Source of the DNA: Gammaproteobacteria bacterium | Lineage (GTDB): Bacteria; Pseudomonadota; Gammaproteobacteria; Pseudomonadales; Pseudohongiellaceae | Length of the DNA stretch: 64,000 nt | Assembly: GCA_021773355.1 (NCBI GenBank) | Contig: JAJFKE010000031.1 | Span: 124,001-188,000, forward strand | Direction: 5' to 3' | Shown: one piece after another, positions 9,533 to 17,921 of the stretch | How positions within the stretch are numbered: the first letter of the stretch is position 1 | Layout: every line of letters starts with the position of its first letter | The notes under the pieces: model-generated | What the model saw: only the letters and a program-made list of their open reading frames with translations | The model's database searches: none | What the model was told of the DNA's origin: nothing | Translations under genes and position numbers: made by a program

Positions 9533-11128
9533 ATGTTAGAGAAAAATTCATTCGATGTGTTGATCGTTGGTGCTGGCTTTGCCGGCATGTATGCCCTTCA
9601 CCGCTTACGAAGCCTGGGTTTCTCCGCAAGGGTAGTGGAGGCTGGCAGCGATCTAGGCGGAACCTGGTATTGGAATCGTTATCCAGGTGCACGTTGTGAT
9701 GTGCACAGCCTGGAATATTCTTATCAATTTTCTGTATCGCTACAACAACAATGGAGCTGGACCGAGAAATATGCCGCCCAAGCAGAAATACTCGCTTATG
9801 CTAATCATGTAGCAAAACAATTTGATCTACGCAAAGATATGCAGTTTTCCACTCGCGTGAAAACAATGTGTTTCGATGAAGAAATCGATACTTGGATAAT
9901 TAGCACAGACAGCGGCGAGGAATTCCGAAGCAGGTTCTGCATTATGGCCACCGGCTGTTTGTCGAAACCAAACTTCCCTGATATCAAAGGGCTTGAAGAT
10001 TTTAAAGCTTGTTTGCTACACACGGCGATTTGGCCAAAGCATGAAATCGATTTCAGCAATAAGCGAGTAGGCATAATTGGAACCGGCTCTTCCGCCATAC
10101 AAGCAATCCCACTAATAGCAGAAATGGCGAAATCTCTAACCATCTTCCAGCGTACCGCAAGTTTTTCCATACCTGCATGCAATGGGCTTTTGGATAAGAG
10201 CTACGAACAGGAAATAAAATCTCGCTACCCGGAGTTTCGTAAAGAAAATTCTCAGCGTTATGCCGCTCTAAATAATAATCCAAATTCCGTTTCTGCAGTT
10301 GAAACTGCAACTGATGCTAGAAATTCGGTCTATGAGGATAGATGGCAGCGAGGCGGCCTTCCCTTCCTGGCTAGCTTCAATGACCTGGCCACGAATGTTG
10401 AAGCCAACAATACGGCAGTTGAATTTATACATAAAAAAATCCAGGAGATCGTGCAGGATCCGGATGTCGCCCAGCGGCTATGCCCGCACACCGTGTTGGG
10501 CTGCAAACGCCTGTGTGTGGATACTAACTATTATCAAACTTACAACCGAGACAATGTGCAATTAGTAGACCTGAATAGCACAGCAATTGAATGCGTCACA
10601 GAATCGGGCATAAAAACCAGCGGCGCCGAATATGAACTTGACTACCTTGTCCTGGCTACCGGCTTCGACGCCATGACCGGCGCCTTACTTGATATTGATA
10701 TTCGTGGAGTAGATCAACTGCGCTTACGCGAAAAATGGCGAAATGGCCCGCACAATTATCTGGGTTTGAGTATTAATGGTTTTCCAAACTTGTTCATGAT
10801 AACCGGACCAGGAAGCCCATCGGTGTTGGCAAATATGATTGTCGCCATTGAGCAACATGTTGATTGGGTGGCGGACTGCCTCAACTATATGCGGAAAAAC
10901 ACACTGACTCGAATTCAGGCAACCGTAGTTGCCGAACAAAATTGGGTTGATCGAGTTAATAGAATTGCAGCGAAAACACTGTTCCCGACTGGCTGCAACT
11001 CCTGGTATGTGGGCGCAAATATTCCAGGCAAAACCAGAGTTTTCATGCCTTACCTAGGCTATCCAAACTACGTAGATTATTGCGAATCGGTGGCCACCAA
11101 TAACTATAAGGGTTTCGGTCTAAGTTGA
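9533..11128 (+). CDS. Flavin-containing monooxygenase, Baeyer-Villiger type
   Basis: A 531-aa two-dinucleotide-binding flavoprotein. An FAD Rossmann motif GAGFAG is at residues 13-18, GGTWYWNRYPGARCDV follows (residues 42-57) as in cyclohexanone/phenylacetone monooxygenases, and the NADPH motif GTGSSA is at 183-188. The family fingerprint FxGxxxHxxxW(P/D) is present at residues 157-168 as F-K-A-C-L-L-H-T-A-I-W-P, with Ala replacing the conserved Gly. Such enzymes insert oxygen into cyclic or linear ketones using NADPH and O2. It lies 28 nt after the HupE-like gene on the same strand. The substrate is unknown; steroid, terpenoid or alkyl ketones are possible. Confidence 0.88.
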   Translation: MLEKNSFDVLIVGAGFAGMYALHRLRSLGFSARVVEAGSDLGGTWYWNRYPGARCDVHSLEYSYQFSVSLQQQWSWTEKYAAQAEILAYANHVAKQFDLRKDMQFSTRVKTMCFDEEIDTWIISTDSGEEFRSRFCIMATGCLSKPNFPDIKGLEDFKACLLHTAIWPKHEIDFSNKRVGIIGTGSSAIQAIPLIAEMAKSLTIFQRTASFSIPACNGLLDKSYEQEIKSRYPEFRKENSQRYAALNNNPNSVSAVETATDARNSVYEDRWQRGGLPFLASFNDLATNVEANNTAVEFIHKKIQEIVQDPDVAQRLCPHTVLGCKRLCVDTNYYQTYNRDNVQLVDLNSTAIECVTESGIKTSGAEYELDYLVLATGFDAMTGALLDIDIRGVDQLRLREKWRNGPHNYLGLSINGFPNLFMITGPGSPSVLANMIVAIEQHVDWVADCLNYMRKNTLTRIQATVVAEQNWVDRVNRIAAKTLFPTGCNSWYVGANIPGKTRVFMPYLGYPNYVDYCESVATNNYKGFGLS

Positions 11129-11130
11129 TG

Positions 11131-11565
11131 TCAGCGATTTTGGTATTGCTGGTGGCAGGATTCACATGGGGGATACAGGGCATCGTTTCCTGCTGCAGAC
11201 AATGCCTCCTCGTCCTTTTGCTCTACAGCCGCTATAACCTGCCGGGCAGCCGCAATCATTTGCTGGTTGAAGCTTCGCCAATCCGATTCAACTGACATTT
11301 CCTTCTCTGTGACACCTGTCCCACCCAACTGCAAAAGATTACCGGCAGCGATTACTGACAGGGCCGCATTTCTGACTTCCTGCCATTGGGTATCAGTTTG
11401 CAATTGATAAGCACCCCAGATAGTGGCAGTCGTGGGGGTAATAATTGCATTCATGATTTCCTTAACGCTTAACAGAGGTTCGTGCGCAACAGTTTGAGCA
11501 AGGCTTGCGCTGAGAAAAAGCACGCAGCACAGGCTGGCTATCAAGACCTTGAATTTGTTTCGCAT
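11131..11565 (-). CDS. Periplasmic cytochrome c'-like protein
   Basis: About 144 aa with a signal peptide (VLIASLCCVLFLSASLAQ), a helical body and a single C-terminal haem site CESCH at the extreme end (PPCESCHQQYQNR). A four-helix protein with a C-terminal CxxCH is the cytochrome c' arrangement (class II). The start is placed at the ATG preceded by GGGGAGAG rather than the upstream in-frame TTG. It converges with the monooxygenase gene, with only 2 nt between the stops. Roles of cytochrome c' include NO binding and electron transfer; the exact role here is not known. Confidence 0.7.
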   Translation of the reverse strand: MRNKFKVLIASLCCVLFLSASLAQTVAHEPLLSVKEIMNAIITPTTATIWGAYQLQTDTQWQEVRNAALSVIAAGNLLQLGGTGVTEKEMSVESDWRSFNQQMIAAARQVIAAVEQKDEEALSAAGNDALYPPCESCHQQYQNR

Positions 11566-11742
11566 CTCTTCTCTCCCCAATCTGGCTGTCGAAGATTACA
11601 TTTCTTCAGAAGTACTAAAATTTCAAAAACGTTGGAAATTCTTACATGCCTCACAGAAAAATTACTGCGCTGTATCAAAATTCAATTCAACGTTACAAAA
11701 ATAGCCCGAATTCGAGACCAGGCTTTTCACAAATACTGAAGA

Positions 11743-12729
11743 TTAGTTGTTCGCTTCTTTCTCTTCCAGTCTCGCTCCCGCCAGAATGCCCGGCAATGCA
11801 TAATTTCCTTCATGGCAGGCGTATTCGTAGATTTTATCCTCTACTGCATTCATGGGTAGCTCACCCTTCCAGGTAGTTGCATATACTTTTGGATCATCTA
11901 CTGCGAATTGATATAGAAGAGTGTTCTCAGCTATTCGGGTAAAACGTTCGGTGACCTTGGCATCGGCAGACAAGTAGAAGAAATGGCGCAGGGAACCCCT
12001 GAAACTCTGCTGAGAATGGTAGTTGGTAGTTTCTACAACAAGGGTATCTCCTTCATAGTAGCCGATTGAATCACCAAGCCACTTCGGAATATCAGAGTGC
12101 TGGTCATCACGAAGACGAACTATCCGCGCGTCATGGTTCATCTCCGCCATGATCATCACGTAGTCCTCGGTCTGCACTATTTGACTATGGTTGTTATAGA
12201 GAACCGGTAACATGGGCGGCCCACCGGAAGAACCAAAACCCACTAAACAACGCTCGCCGAGTGGCCGCGCCTCGGGGCCGTCGAATGGTCCAGGGCCACT
12301 CGCTCGACCTGCAAAAATTGCGCGTTGTGCACCCTCAGCCCAGGGCAGTCGACCATTGCTTGGCTCTACCAAAATTGAGGTTCGAATTTCTCCGTCGATA
12401 ACCGCCATGCGTTCACCGGGATCCATCCAAAAAGTGTTATAGCCACCAACGTCCGGCTCAGCATCGGAAGCTCTGGAGGTTAAATCTTCGAGATAGCTAT
12501 CTCCGGTCTGGCCAATTCTCGCGGCTTCTTCGGCAGTTATGGTCAGGTTGCCGTTAAACTGCTCACCCCGTTCCAACATGGTTACCGTCGCGATACTATA
12601 AGTTCCCTGCAAGTCTGGTGCGCCGAAGCTGGTTCTAGGCGCAATATAATCCTGAGCCACACTAACTGATCCGACAAGGAAGATAAGTCCGCCACCAAAC
12701 AAAGTAGTAAGTATTTTTGAAAATTTCAT
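11743..12729 (-). CDS. Secreted protein of unknown function (C-terminal YEYACHEGNY family)
   Basis: About 328 aa with a signal peptide (ILTTLFGGGLIFLVGSVSVAQ). The mature part begins with an APDLQGTY motif and ends with TWKGELPMN...KIYEYACHEGNYALPGILAGAR, a C-terminal pattern seen in a large uncharacterised family of secreted proteins in environmental bacteria. No catalytic motif is recognised. The start at 12729 follows AGGAAT with plausible spacing, and an in-frame TTG nine codons upstream is less likely. A decayed fragment of a paralogue is found on the other strand at 14588-14731, so this family has been duplicated locally. Confidence 0.75.
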   Translation of the reverse strand: MKFSKILTTLFGGGLIFLVGSVSVAQDYIAPRTSFGAPDLQGTYSIATVTMLERGEQFNGNLTITAEEAARIGQTGDSYLEDLTSRASDAEPDVGGYNTFWMDPGERMAVIDGEIRTSILVEPSNGRLPWAEGAQRAIFAGRASGPGPFDGPEARPLGERCLVGFGSSGGPPMLPVLYNNHSQIVQTEDYVMIMAEMNHDARIVRLRDDQHSDIPKWLGDSIGYYEGDTLVVETTNYHSQQSFRGSLRHFFYLSADAKVTERFTRIAENTLLYQFAVDDPKVYATTWKGELPMNAVEDKIYEYACHEGNYALPGILAGARLEEKEANN

Positions 12730-13024
12730 GAGTTTGTTATTCCTGTATTTTGCCAAGTGCAGATGGCTAAATTAACTGCGATACTCTCTGTTTAGATGGC
12801 AGATAAGCTTAACATTTGGCCTGTAATGGAGAAACAATATTGATTGTAGATGCGCCCAAAGGAAATTTTAACTCCTTAAAAAGCCTAGCACACCTTGTTT
12901 CCCATAAACTTTTAGACAAATTTCTGCTTTAATCGGTAATTCTGCAAAGTTAGGATTACCTTGGAGTCCAGACAGGAAACCTAGGGAGCCAACCGCAGTA
13001 ACACGCATAAGTAGGAGTCTTATC

Positions 13025-13957
13025 ATGAATTTCATTAAAACACTCAAACCCATAGTACTGTTTGCGGCATTGATCAGCATAGCAACCAGCTTACAGGCAG
13101 ACGTCATGGACGAAGTAGAACATGGCTACGCCGACAACAATGGCGTGAAGATTCATTACGCTACCGTGGGAGAAGGGCCACTGGTGGTGATGGTGCATGG
13201 CTTTCCTGATTATTGGTATAGCTGGCGTCATCAGATGGAAGGATTAAGAGACAACTTTAAAGTTGTCGCTATTGACCAACGAGGATATAACCTCAGCGGG
13301 CAACCGGCAGCAGAATCCGCTTATGCCATGGGCAATCTGATTGGCGACATCGCGGCGGTTATTCGCCATTTTGGTGTGGAAAAAGCCAATATAGTTGGCC
13401 ATGATTGGGGCGGCATCGTGTCTTGGCAATTCGCCTTTGCTCGTCCTGAGATGGTTGAAAACCTCGTCATTCTTAACCTGCCTCACCCCAATGGAATGGC
13501 ACGAGAACTGGCTAACAATCAGGAACAGCAAGAAAACAGCGGCTATGCCCGCGCATTCATAGCCGGCAAGTCCACCGACCCGGATATTTTCTTCGGCTTG
13601 CCGATGAATCCGCAAACGCTATCGGGCTGGGTATCAGATCCCCTAGCCCGGGAAAAATACGTGGAGGCTTTTGGACGTTCGAATTTTGACGGCATGTTGG
13701 CCTACTACAAACAAAACTACCCACGGAGTGGCAGCTCCAGTACCGCACCAGCAGCTCCTCGATTAAATATGCCAGTGCTAGTTTTCCACGGGCTAAAAGA
13801 TACAGCGCTGCATTCCGATGGGCTTAACAATACATGGGACTGGATCGATGCCGACACCACCATTGTTACTGCACCAGAGTCAGGCCACTTCGTGCAGCAG
13901 GATGCCGCCGAACTCGTCACCTCGACGCTGAAATGGTGGCTGATGGCAAGGCAATAG
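13025..13957 (+). CDS. Secreted alpha/beta hydrolase, epoxide-hydrolase-like
   Basis: A 310-aa protein with a signal peptide (IVLFAALISIATSLQA). An alpha/beta hydrolase fold shows VMVHGFPDYWYSWRHQ (oxyanion HGFP with the aromatic residues typical of epoxide hydrolases), the nucleophile elbow GHDWGGIVSW with Asp, and a C-terminal ESGHFVQQD carrying the catalytic His. An Asp nucleophile in HDWGG is the haloalkane dehalogenase/epoxide hydrolase pattern rather than the Ser of esterases. An AGGAG precedes the ATG by a few bases. Substrate is unknown, and the export signal is less usual for this family. Confidence 0.85.
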   Translation: MNFIKTLKPIVLFAALISIATSLQADVMDEVEHGYADNNGVKIHYATVGEGPLVVMVHGFPDYWYSWRHQMEGLRDNFKVVAIDQRGYNLSGQPAAESAYAMGNLIGDIAAVIRHFGVEKANIVGHDWGGIVSWQFAFARPEMVENLVILNLPHPNGMARELANNQEQQENSGYARAFIAGKSTDPDIFFGLPMNPQTLSGWVSDPLAREKYVEAFGRSNFDGMLAYYKQNYPRSGSSSTAPAAPRLNMPVLVFHGLKDTALHSDGLNNTWDWIDADTTIVTAPESGHFVQQDAAELVTSTLKWWLMARQ

Positions 13958-13969
13958 TAACTACACAAC

Positions 13970-14045
13970 TAGAGAGCCTCTGAAGAAGTCTGTGACCTCT
14001 CTGGCCTAGTGCACACTGCTGCGGCGTTGTCGCTTCAGGATGAAG
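13970..14045. repeat. Relic end of a TA-flanked MITE-like element
   Basis: TA followed by GAGAGCCTCTGAAGAAGTCT and a region to about 14007 (ending CTCTCTGGCC) closely match the right terminal repeat of the element at 55558-55816 read in reverse complement. A later GCGGCGTTGTCGC also resembles that element's interior. No opposite terminal repeat was found downstream, so this is a solo end or deletion derivative. It lies 12 nt after the hydrolase stop. Confidence 0.65.
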
Positions 14046-14177
14046 AACTGTCCTACAATATGCGGAAATCACTAGTCTAACCCTGAGATATCCCCAGAAA
14101 ATATTGAACAAACTCAATAGATTAACTTGTATTGAGCTGCTGTTTTCTGCTCAGCCGTTAGATTTGAACAATGAGCC

Positions 14178-14352
14178 AGAGACTGGGCTGTTGTTTGCGA
14201 ACAATCAGGGCCAGGGGTCCGTGAGCCACGCAATAGCCCAGTTTCTAGCCGCTGGACTGGACAGAATACCTCATCGCCCGCTGTAACGCAGATGCTCCCT
14301 GCTCACGGGCCCCTGGCCCTGATTGTTCCCAGGAAACATCTCCGTTACAGCA
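14178..14352. repeat. Two hairpins with 28-nt mutually complementary loops
   Basis: Three interleaved inverted repeats are present. Stem A is 14178-14193 with 14231-14246 (14 of 16 paired). Stem C is 14279-14293 with 14338-14352 (13 of 15). Arm B at 14199-14226, inside loop A, is complementary at 27 of 28 positions to 14301-14328, inside loop C. The strand can therefore fold either as two local hairpins or as one long hairpin, and these exclude each other. No open frame of interest is present. It may be a two-unit REP/BIME-like or other palindromic mobile element. Confidence 0.7.
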
Positions 14353-14587
14353 GGCTTACTTCAGCGTTGAATTTAAAATAAAATTAAGCCAGCGTTTTCA
14401 AGATTTCGTGGTGATATTTCAGAGTCTAACCCCTTTATGGACAATTTTGCTTCTACATTAGCCACTCAGTTTATCCAGCATTTTCGAGCTAGCCTCTTCA
14501 ATTACCGCAGTCCTATTATGCTAAATACCTTAAATAACAATGAGATAAGATTATTTTAGACAAGAAACCGAGTATGTTTTATTGGTA

Positions 14588-14731
14588 ATGGAGAGATTTA
14601 TCCGTTGCCTGGAGCAGCAGAATATCTATGAATTTGCCCTAGAAGCCCCTACACTGTGCTCTCAGGTCTGGAAAGGTGAGATGGGCTTGAATCGCTCCAC
14701 CGAATCACTGTATGAATATACCTGTAATTAG
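14588..14731 (+). pseudogene. Remnant of a paralogue of the YEYACHEGNY-family gene
   Basis: A 47-codon open stretch (open back to about 14549) reads MERFIRCLEQQNIYEF...VWKGEMGLNRSTESLYEYTCN. It aligns with residues near the C-terminus of the 11743-12729 product (TERFTRIAENTLLYQF...TWKGELPMN...KIYEYACHEGNY), including the E-R-F-x-R, W-K-G-E and Y-E-Y-x-C positions. It stops where the family continues with HEGNY, and no matching N-terminal region was found upstream. It is therefore a decayed copy, in opposite orientation to the intact gene. An independent small gene is unlikely. Confidence 0.65.
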
Positions 14732-14921
14732 GGAGACAATTCCTTCCGGGTATATTCGCTGCAGCTTGTCCTTAAGAATTTGATGAGCGAACAGCACAAC
14801 ACAATGTCAAAGTAGAGAGATAGCGGAAAGACAAAGTTTCACCAGCAAACTGAAGCAGAATTAATTTCAGAATTCCTATTCAGAAAATTTAATAGTTAAA
14901 GAGTAATCTATCGAGGGCAAC

Positions 14922-15128
14922 ATGAGTAAAGGTACGGTAAAGTGGTTCAACGCAGACAAAGGTTTCGGCTTCATCACTCCAGAGGACGGCGGCAAAGATC
15001 TTTTCGTTCATCATTCTGAAATTCAGAGTGGCGGAGGCTACGCGACGCTAAATGATGGCCAAGCAGTAGAGTATGAAGTTGGACAAGGTCAGAAAGGGCC
15101 ATGTGCAAACAAAGTTGTGGCAGTCTGA
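14922..15128 (+). CDS. Cold-shock domain protein
   Basis: A 68-aa single cold-shock domain (OB fold) that binds single-stranded RNA or DNA. RNP1 (KGFGFITPE) and RNP2 (DLFVHHSEI) are intact, following the [12 protein letters not shown] start. An AAAGAG-type site and a long AT-rich leader without other genes precede it, as is common for csp genes whose 5' leader controls translation. A second cold-shock gene lies at 18785-18994, and the two differ in sequence (GGKDLFVHH versus GPDVFAHF), so they are paralogues rather than a fresh duplication. Confidence 0.95.
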   Translation: MSKGTVKWFNADKGFGFITPEDGGKDLFVHHSEIQSGGGYATLNDGQAVEYEVGQGQKGPCANKVVAV

Positions 15129-15165
15129 TTACGAAGGTAAAACAGTCCAAACAACAACGAAAAAG

Positions 15166-15197
15166 CAAGGTAGCGGATAATCTGATCCGCTACCTTG
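15166..15197 (+). terminator. Hairpin after the first cold-shock gene
   Basis: A perfect 13-bp stem, CAAGGTAGCGGAT / ATCCGCTACCTTG, with a 6-nt loop lies 38 nt after the csp stop. The downstream T-run is weak (tgattt) and an A-run precedes it, so it may act on either strand. A strong stem supports termination or 3'-end protection of the short csp transcript. Confidence 0.6.
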
Positions 15198-15223
15198 TGA
15201 TTTAAACCGCTCCAAACAACAGC

Positions 15224-15700
15224 ATGAGCCCCGTTCTACAAAGTATACTTTTTGGAACCTCCGCACTCTCTGTTCTAGTAGCTACCTCCCTTCTAATCTC
15301 GCACTATAGAAATCCCTTCAAACGCGAGTCTCTGAATTCGATTCGAATCACTGTCTATATTGGTGTAGTGCTACACCTTTGCCATTCAAGTGAAGAAGCA
15401 CTAACTGGCTTTCATCGGCGATTTCCTGAACTACTCGGTCTGGCGCCTTGGCCCATTGGTTTTTTCATTAGCTTCAATTTGATCTGGATCTCCATCTGGC
15501 TTATCAGTCTGCGATACCTTGCACAGCATAAAATTTTCGTGGCCGCCATTTGGTTTCTCACCCTGGCCTCCCTATTGAACGGACTTTCCCATCCAGCTAT
15601 ATCCCTAGCCGTGGGCGGCTATTTCCCTGGGCTATATAGCTCTCCCCTGCTGGCAGTATTGGGGATAATCTTGCTGCGCCAATTGCGGGCTGGAACTTGA
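15224..15700 (+). CDS. HXXEE-domain membrane protein
   Basis: A 158-aa protein with about five hydrophobic helices. The motif HLCHSSEEALTGF (about residues 50-62) gives the H-x-x-E-E signature, and NGLSHPAISLAVGGYFPGL (about residues 125-143) matches the second conserved region with His and the YxPG turn. The HXXEE family has no established function, although the conserved His/Glu suggests a metal site in the membrane. It is preceded by the csp terminator hairpin and followed by an OmpH-like gene with its own spacing. Confidence 0.72.
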   Translation: MSPVLQSILFGTSALSVLVATSLLISHYRNPFKRESLNSIRITVYIGVVLHLCHSSEEALTGFHRRFPELLGLAPWPIGFFISFNLIWISIWLISLRYLAQHKIFVAAIWFLTLASLLNGLSHPAISLAVGGYFPGLYSSPLLAVLGIILLRQLRAGT

Positions 15701-15809
15701 AGCACCTAATACTGTCAAACCCTTAGACTATATTCGAATCTTTCAAGTTCTTGCGTCTGCTTCTGTAGAGCAAACTACCGTAAATTAAACACTGGAACAG
15801 GAGTTAACA

Positions 15810-16331
15810 TTGAAAAGAATATTTCTATACCTATTAGTAGCACTGTACTCCAGTGGAGTATTTGCTCACGCCACCATCGGGGTGCTCGATATTAATCAAG
15901 CTTTGTTCAATACTGATGCTTGGAAACAACAGGTTCAGGAACTAGAGTCTACATTTAGTGAAGATCAGTCCACCGCCGACTCGCTGAGACAAGAACTGCA
16001 GGAGCTGCAGGAAAACCTTAGAATCAATGCACCGACCTTCACGCTTAACGAAATTCAAAGAATTCAAGAGGAGGCTCAATTCAAACAATTGCAATTTCAG
16101 CAAATCGGCGAGCGCGTGCAAAGCACACTGAAAACAAGCCAGAATCAGTTTTTAGAACGTTATAGGAATTTACTGGGCGAAGCCTTGAACGAAATCTACG
16201 CAGAGGGTGGCTACGATTTTATTTTGAGATCAGAAAGTGTCGTGGTTTCTGGATTCACTTACGACATCACCTCCGAAGTAACCGCAAAGCTCAATGAGCT
16301 TATTACAGGCCTTAATGATATTAGCCAATAG
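15810..16331 (+). CDS. OmpH/Skp-family periplasmic chaperone-like protein
   Basis: A 173-aa protein with a signal peptide ending near VFAHA, then the IGVLDINQALFNTDAWKQQV start typical of OmpH/Skp. A long coiled-coil region rich in Gln, Glu and Leu (residues 45-120) and a C-terminal beta-strand segment YDFILRSESVVV follow. Skp binds unfolded outer-membrane proteins in the periplasm. This copy is not next to bamA, lpxD or fabZ, where the main skp gene usually lies, so it is probably an accessory paralogue. The start is TTG. A strong hairpin follows the stop. Confidence 0.8.
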   Translation: MKRIFLYLLVALYSSGVFAHATIGVLDINQALFNTDAWKQQVQELESTFSEDQSTADSLRQELQELQENLRINAPTFTLNEIQRIQEEAQFKQLQFQQIGERVQSTLKTSQNQFLERYRNLLGEALNEIYAEGGYDFILRSESVVVSGFTYDITSEVTAKLNELITGLNDISQ

Positions 16332-16333
16332 GC

Positions 16334-16416
16334 AGGGGCAATTCAGTTAACAAAACTATGGAGCAAACCCGTTTTATTCGATTCCGGCGCTTTGCTCCAT
16401 AGCTCAGTCAGCCCCT
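16334..16416 (+). terminator. Rho-independent-like hairpin after the OmpH-like gene
   Basis: A perfect 12-bp stem, CTATGGAGCAAA / TTTGCTCCATAG (16356-16367 and 16391-16402), is enclosed by a second short stem, AGGGGC / GCCCCT (16334-16339 and 16411-16416). It is followed by TCTTTA and begins 2 nt after the stop codon, supporting termination of the OmpH-like transcript. Confidence 0.65.
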
Positions 16417-16626
16417 TCTTTAGTTAAATATCAGCCACATGCTATTTCAGTCATTATTTTATTTACTATTTCATTGAACAAAACCCAGCAAAGCTGGATT
16501 GAAATAGATCGGAGTGCAAAGTCAATTCCCAAGGCCGTTCCTCTGTTATTGCGCGAGATCAACACCTACAGATTCGAGATGTGTGAGCATCTGCCTAATA
16601 ACCGTAATTTTCACGGAGAGTTGAGT

Positions 16627-17235
16627 ATGAGAGCAGCATTCAAGCACGGCGCCTACCTGGTCGTTCTATTGGTCTTGGTTTCTTGCGAAACAGGCTACAA
16701 CCCCCTCGATGATTACGAACAGTTAGATCCCGCGACTATATTTGCCACACCAGAACCGCAGTTAAGCAGTACATACAGCACTGAGCAGTTGGCCAGAGGA
16801 AGATACCTGATCGGCTTACTGGGCTGCGGCAGTTGTCATACCGATGGAGCCTTGGTGGGAGTCCCCAATTCTTCGCGACTTCTGGCAGGCTCTAGCACGG
16901 GCATTGCCTATACCAGTCCATTTATCGATAAAAATCCCGGTGTTGTGTATCCCCCCAACCTGACTCCTGATATGGAAACCGGATTGGGTAGTTGGACCAT
17001 GGATCGCCTGGTAGAAATGGTTAGAGTCGGTACCGTCGATCATAGCGCCCGAACTCTGCCAGTAATGCCCTGGCCGGCGTTTGCCAGCATTACCAATGAG
17101 GATGCATTCTCTATCGCCGCCTATTTGAAAAGTCTTGCGCCGGTTCGGCATCGAGTCCCCTCCAATGTCCCACGCGGTCGAAAAGCGAGCGCGCCCTTTG
17201 TTCATTTCGGTGTCTATCAAACCATTGAGCGGTAG
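16627..17235 (+). CDS. Lipoprotein mono-haem cytochrome c
   Basis: About 202 aa. A hydrophobic leader ends in a lipobox at Cys20 (LVLVSC), so the protein should be lipid-anchored and periplasm-facing. One haem site CGSCH is at residues 67-71, and a later Met in RTLPVMPWPAF is a candidate sixth ligand. The segment VYPPNLTPDMETGLGSWTMDRLVEMVRVG matches the class I cytochrome domain common in alcohol and aldehyde dehydrogenase cytochrome subunits. The start at 16627 follows GGAGAG, and a 51-codon upstream extension is rejected. It is a candidate electron acceptor for periplasmic dehydrogenases. Confidence 0.85.
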   Translation: MRAAFKHGAYLVVLLVLVSCETGYNPLDDYEQLDPATIFATPEPQLSSTYSTEQLARGRYLIGLLGCGSCHTDGALVGVPNSSRLLAGSSTGIAYTSPFIDKNPGVVYPPNLTPDMETGLGSWTMDRLVEMVRVGTVDHSARTLPVMPWPAFASITNEDAFSIAAYLKSLAPVRHRVPSNVPRGRKASAPFVHFGVYQTIER

Positions 17236-17354
17236 GGCTAGGTGCACTGCCCCTGTTAGCTATTAAACGGAGTCTCGAATGCGTCTTTTAATTAGATGAA
17301 ACCACGGTATGATTAACGGGCGATTTCACCCAAACCACAGGAAAAGTCCAGGCC

Positions 17355-17735
17355 ATGAATTCTCTAGTGAGGAGATTAGATCTCAGCCAAGAATACTTCT
17401 TCGACGAAGGCTGTCACATTATCGAGATATCCAATTCCGACGACGACGCAGAAGTATCAATTGCACAGGCGCGAGTAGAGAAAGGACAGCAGACTAAATG
17501 GCATCGTCTGGAAAATACCACAGAGCGTTATGTAATTTTACAGGGCACAGGTAGTGTAGAAGTTGGAGATTCTGATCCTTGTCCGATCTCAGCTGGCGAT
17601 GTAGTGATAATTCCGCAAGCTACCAGGCAACGCATTCGAAATACAGGCAGCGAAGATTTGAGGTTTCTTGCTATTTGTTCGCCGCGTTTTCAGAAGAGTA
17701 ACTATCGACAGGGGACAGGGATAGATACCTTGTAA
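17355..17735 (+). CDS. Cupin-domain protein
   Basis: A 126-aa single-domain cupin. The two cupin motifs are visible: KWHRLENTTERYVILQGTGSVEVG (His at about 50, Glu at about 57) and the second motif region AGDVVIIPQATRQRIRNTG, where the usual second-motif His is replaced (ATRQRI). The altered metal ligands make catalytic activity less certain, and a binding or stability role is possible. Its substrate is not known. The ATG at 17355 gives a typical N-terminus. Confidence 0.75.
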   Translation: MNSLVRRLDLSQEYFFDEGCHIIEISNSDDDAEVSIAQARVEKGQQTKWHRLENTTERYVILQGTGSVEVGDSDPCPISAGDVVIIPQATRQRIRNTGSEDLRFLAICSPRFQKSNYRQGTGIDTL

Positions 17736-17921
17736 AGACAGCGATCGTTTCCCTAATTTTCTACAGTCAGGCCAATATGCAGCGAATTTTTCATCTCTAG
17801 CAGCCGATAAACTCTGCAATAGAAGGAGAATACTAAACCGGCATCGGTGTTCTCGCCCTCCTTTACCTCTGTTCAGGCTATAAGCGACTTTATAGTTGAA
17901 TCTCATGCCATGGGCTAACAA

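Noticed and set aside
12868..13107. 79-codon minus-strand frame before the epoxide-hydrolase-like gene
   Set aside because: It overlaps the signal peptide region of the real gene antisense and has no recognisable domain.
14104..14286. 60-codon plus-strand frame
   Set aside because: It covers the first half of the interleaved inverted repeat and has no family; repeat structure explains it better.
13958..14921. Possible integron-like attC site in the palindromic region
   Set aside because: The interleaved stems do not show the R and L core boxes (GTTRRRY-type) of attC sites, and there is no integrase or cassette array nearby.
16474..16626. 51-codon N-terminal extension of the cytochrome c lipoprotein
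   Set aside because: It has no homology and would bury the lipobox signal. The ATG at 16627 has a GGAGAG site.
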